From Trueperella bernardiae (GTDB lineage: Bacteria; Actinomycetota; Actinomycetes; Actinomycetales; Actinomycetaceae): a DNA stretch of 64,000 nucleotides. Every line of letters begins with the position of its first letter. Position 1 is the first letter of the stretch. The position numbers and the translations under genes were made by a program. Location of the stretch: NCBI RefSeq assembly GCF_001469025.1, contig NZ_LNIZ01000002.1, positions 248,001 through 312,000 on the forward strand, given 5' to 3'. The notes below the pieces were generated by a model. That model ran no database searches and was not told the DNA's origin. It worked only from the letters and a program-made list of their open reading frames with translations. Positions 63,451 to 64,000 of this stretch are shown here, in pieces.

Positions 63451-64000
63451 CTACCAAACCACCGCAACCCAATACATCATCGACCACGACGAGGCAGCAA
63501 TCTTTCTCGGGATGGGCTTGGGCAAATCGGTGATCACGTTGACGGCGATCTGGCAGCTCATGCTCGACTACTTCACCATCCACCGCGTATTGGTCGTCGC
63601 TCCGTTGCGAGTTGCCCGCGATACGTGGCCTGCAGAAGTAGCCAAGTGGGATCACCTTGAAGGGCTCACCGTAGCAGTCGCTGTCGGAACCAAGCGAGAT
63701 CGGCTGAACGCTCTTGCGGCGTCTGCGATGGTGACCGTCATCAACCGGGAAAACATTCCATGGTTGGTGAACCAACTCGGGGGTAGCTGGCCGTTCGACA
63801 TGGTCATCATCGACGAACTCTCCAGCTTCAAAAACCACCGGGCGAAGCGGTTCACGGCGCTGGTGAAAATGCGGCCGCACGTTAAGCGCTGGGTTGGCCT
63901 GACCGGCACGCCTGCAGCAAATGGACTGATGGATGTGTGGGCGCAGTTCCGGCTCCTCGACGGCGGTCAGCGTTTGGGCCGGTTTATCACTCGTTATCGC
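63431..64000 (+). CDS. Phage SNF2/DEAD-like helicase, 5' part
   Basis: The frame opens at an ATG inside the VRR-NUC gene and is still open at the window edge (190 codons seen). Motifs are NYQTTATQYIIDH, Walker A GMGLGKS (near residue 28), VVAPLRVARDTW, the DExx box IIDELSSFKN and GLTGTPAANGLMD. This is the SNF2-type helicase common in phage replication modules beside VRR-NUC. The stop lies outside the window. Confidence 0.9.
   Translation, partial: MHYQPHNYQTTATQYIIDHDEAAIFLGMGLGKSVITLTAIWQLMLDYFTIHRVLVVAPLRVARDTWPAEVAKWDHLEGLTVAVAVGTKRDRLNALAASAMVTVINRENIPWLVNQLGGSWPFDMVIIDELSSFKNHRAKRFTALVKMRPHVKRWVGLTGTPAANGLMDVWAQFRLLDGGQRLGRFITRYR

Overview
The first 34 kb look like the chromosome of a high-GC actinobacterium, most likely in or near the Actinomycetaceae; the genus is an inference. 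Gene order is classically actinobacterial: a Tad pilus block next to an MrfA-type helicase, then topA and holB, as in the Mycobacterium tuberculosis Rv3659c-Rv3644c region; divergent phoU and senX3-regX3; and carD-ispD-ispF followed by cysS-rlmB. From about 34.3 kb the DNA becomes visibly more AT-rich and the content changes to accessory and mobile genes.

Core part. 1-1732: end of a Tad locus (TadC fragment, Flp-type pilin, TadE, TadE-like protein). 1698-4070: helicase. 4232-5064: XRE regulator and DUF2975 membrane protein with a palindromic operator. 5459-8822: MacB/FtsX-type ABC operon. 8838-9716: a scrambled junction with a methyltransferase pseudogene. 9766-14501: topA, tmk, holB. 14636-18450: secreted alpha/beta hydrolase, tRNA-Thr(CGT), PaiB-like protein, gpmA. 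18588-24548: DUF559-like protein, phoU, senX3-regX3, carD, ispD, ispF. 24687-32523: MFS transporter, cysS, rlmB, an unknown protein, an NCS2 permease and a LytR_C protein.

Transition, 32.5-36.4 kb. An AlbA_2/ATPase/winged-helix regulator gene is flanked on both sides by a phased array of about ten 11-bp elements. A RhuM-family gene and a possible recombinase remnant follow.

Island A, 36.4-42.7 kb. A five-gene operon behind a strong DtxR/IdeR-type iron box encodes a YbtP/YbtQ (IrtAB)-like ABC pair and an ECF transporter (S, T and a fused double ATPase). It is probably a metallophore uptake system.

Island B, 43.0-52.4 kb. This is the most interesting part. Six tightly packed minus-strand genes form one apparent defence operon: a bacterial NBR1-Ig-like (four-tryptophan) protein, an excisionase-type HTH protein, type III modification (Mod) and restriction (Res) subunits, and the Hachiman pair HamA/HamB. 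The HamA copy appears to lack the ExK nuclease pair. Repeated AGTCCCA elements precede the operon and long inverted repeats follow it.

Island C, 52.5-64 kb. A phage-like replication module: small basic protein, structured leader, sigma-region-4-like regulator, DUF2800, DUF2815, family A DNA polymerase, antirepressor, DUF7768-like protein, primase-helicase, VRR-NUC nuclease and an SNF2-type helicase that runs off the window. An Abi_2 abortive-infection gene sits inside it on the opposite strand. No integrase, terminase or structural gene lies in the window, so prophage versus integrative element cannot be decided.
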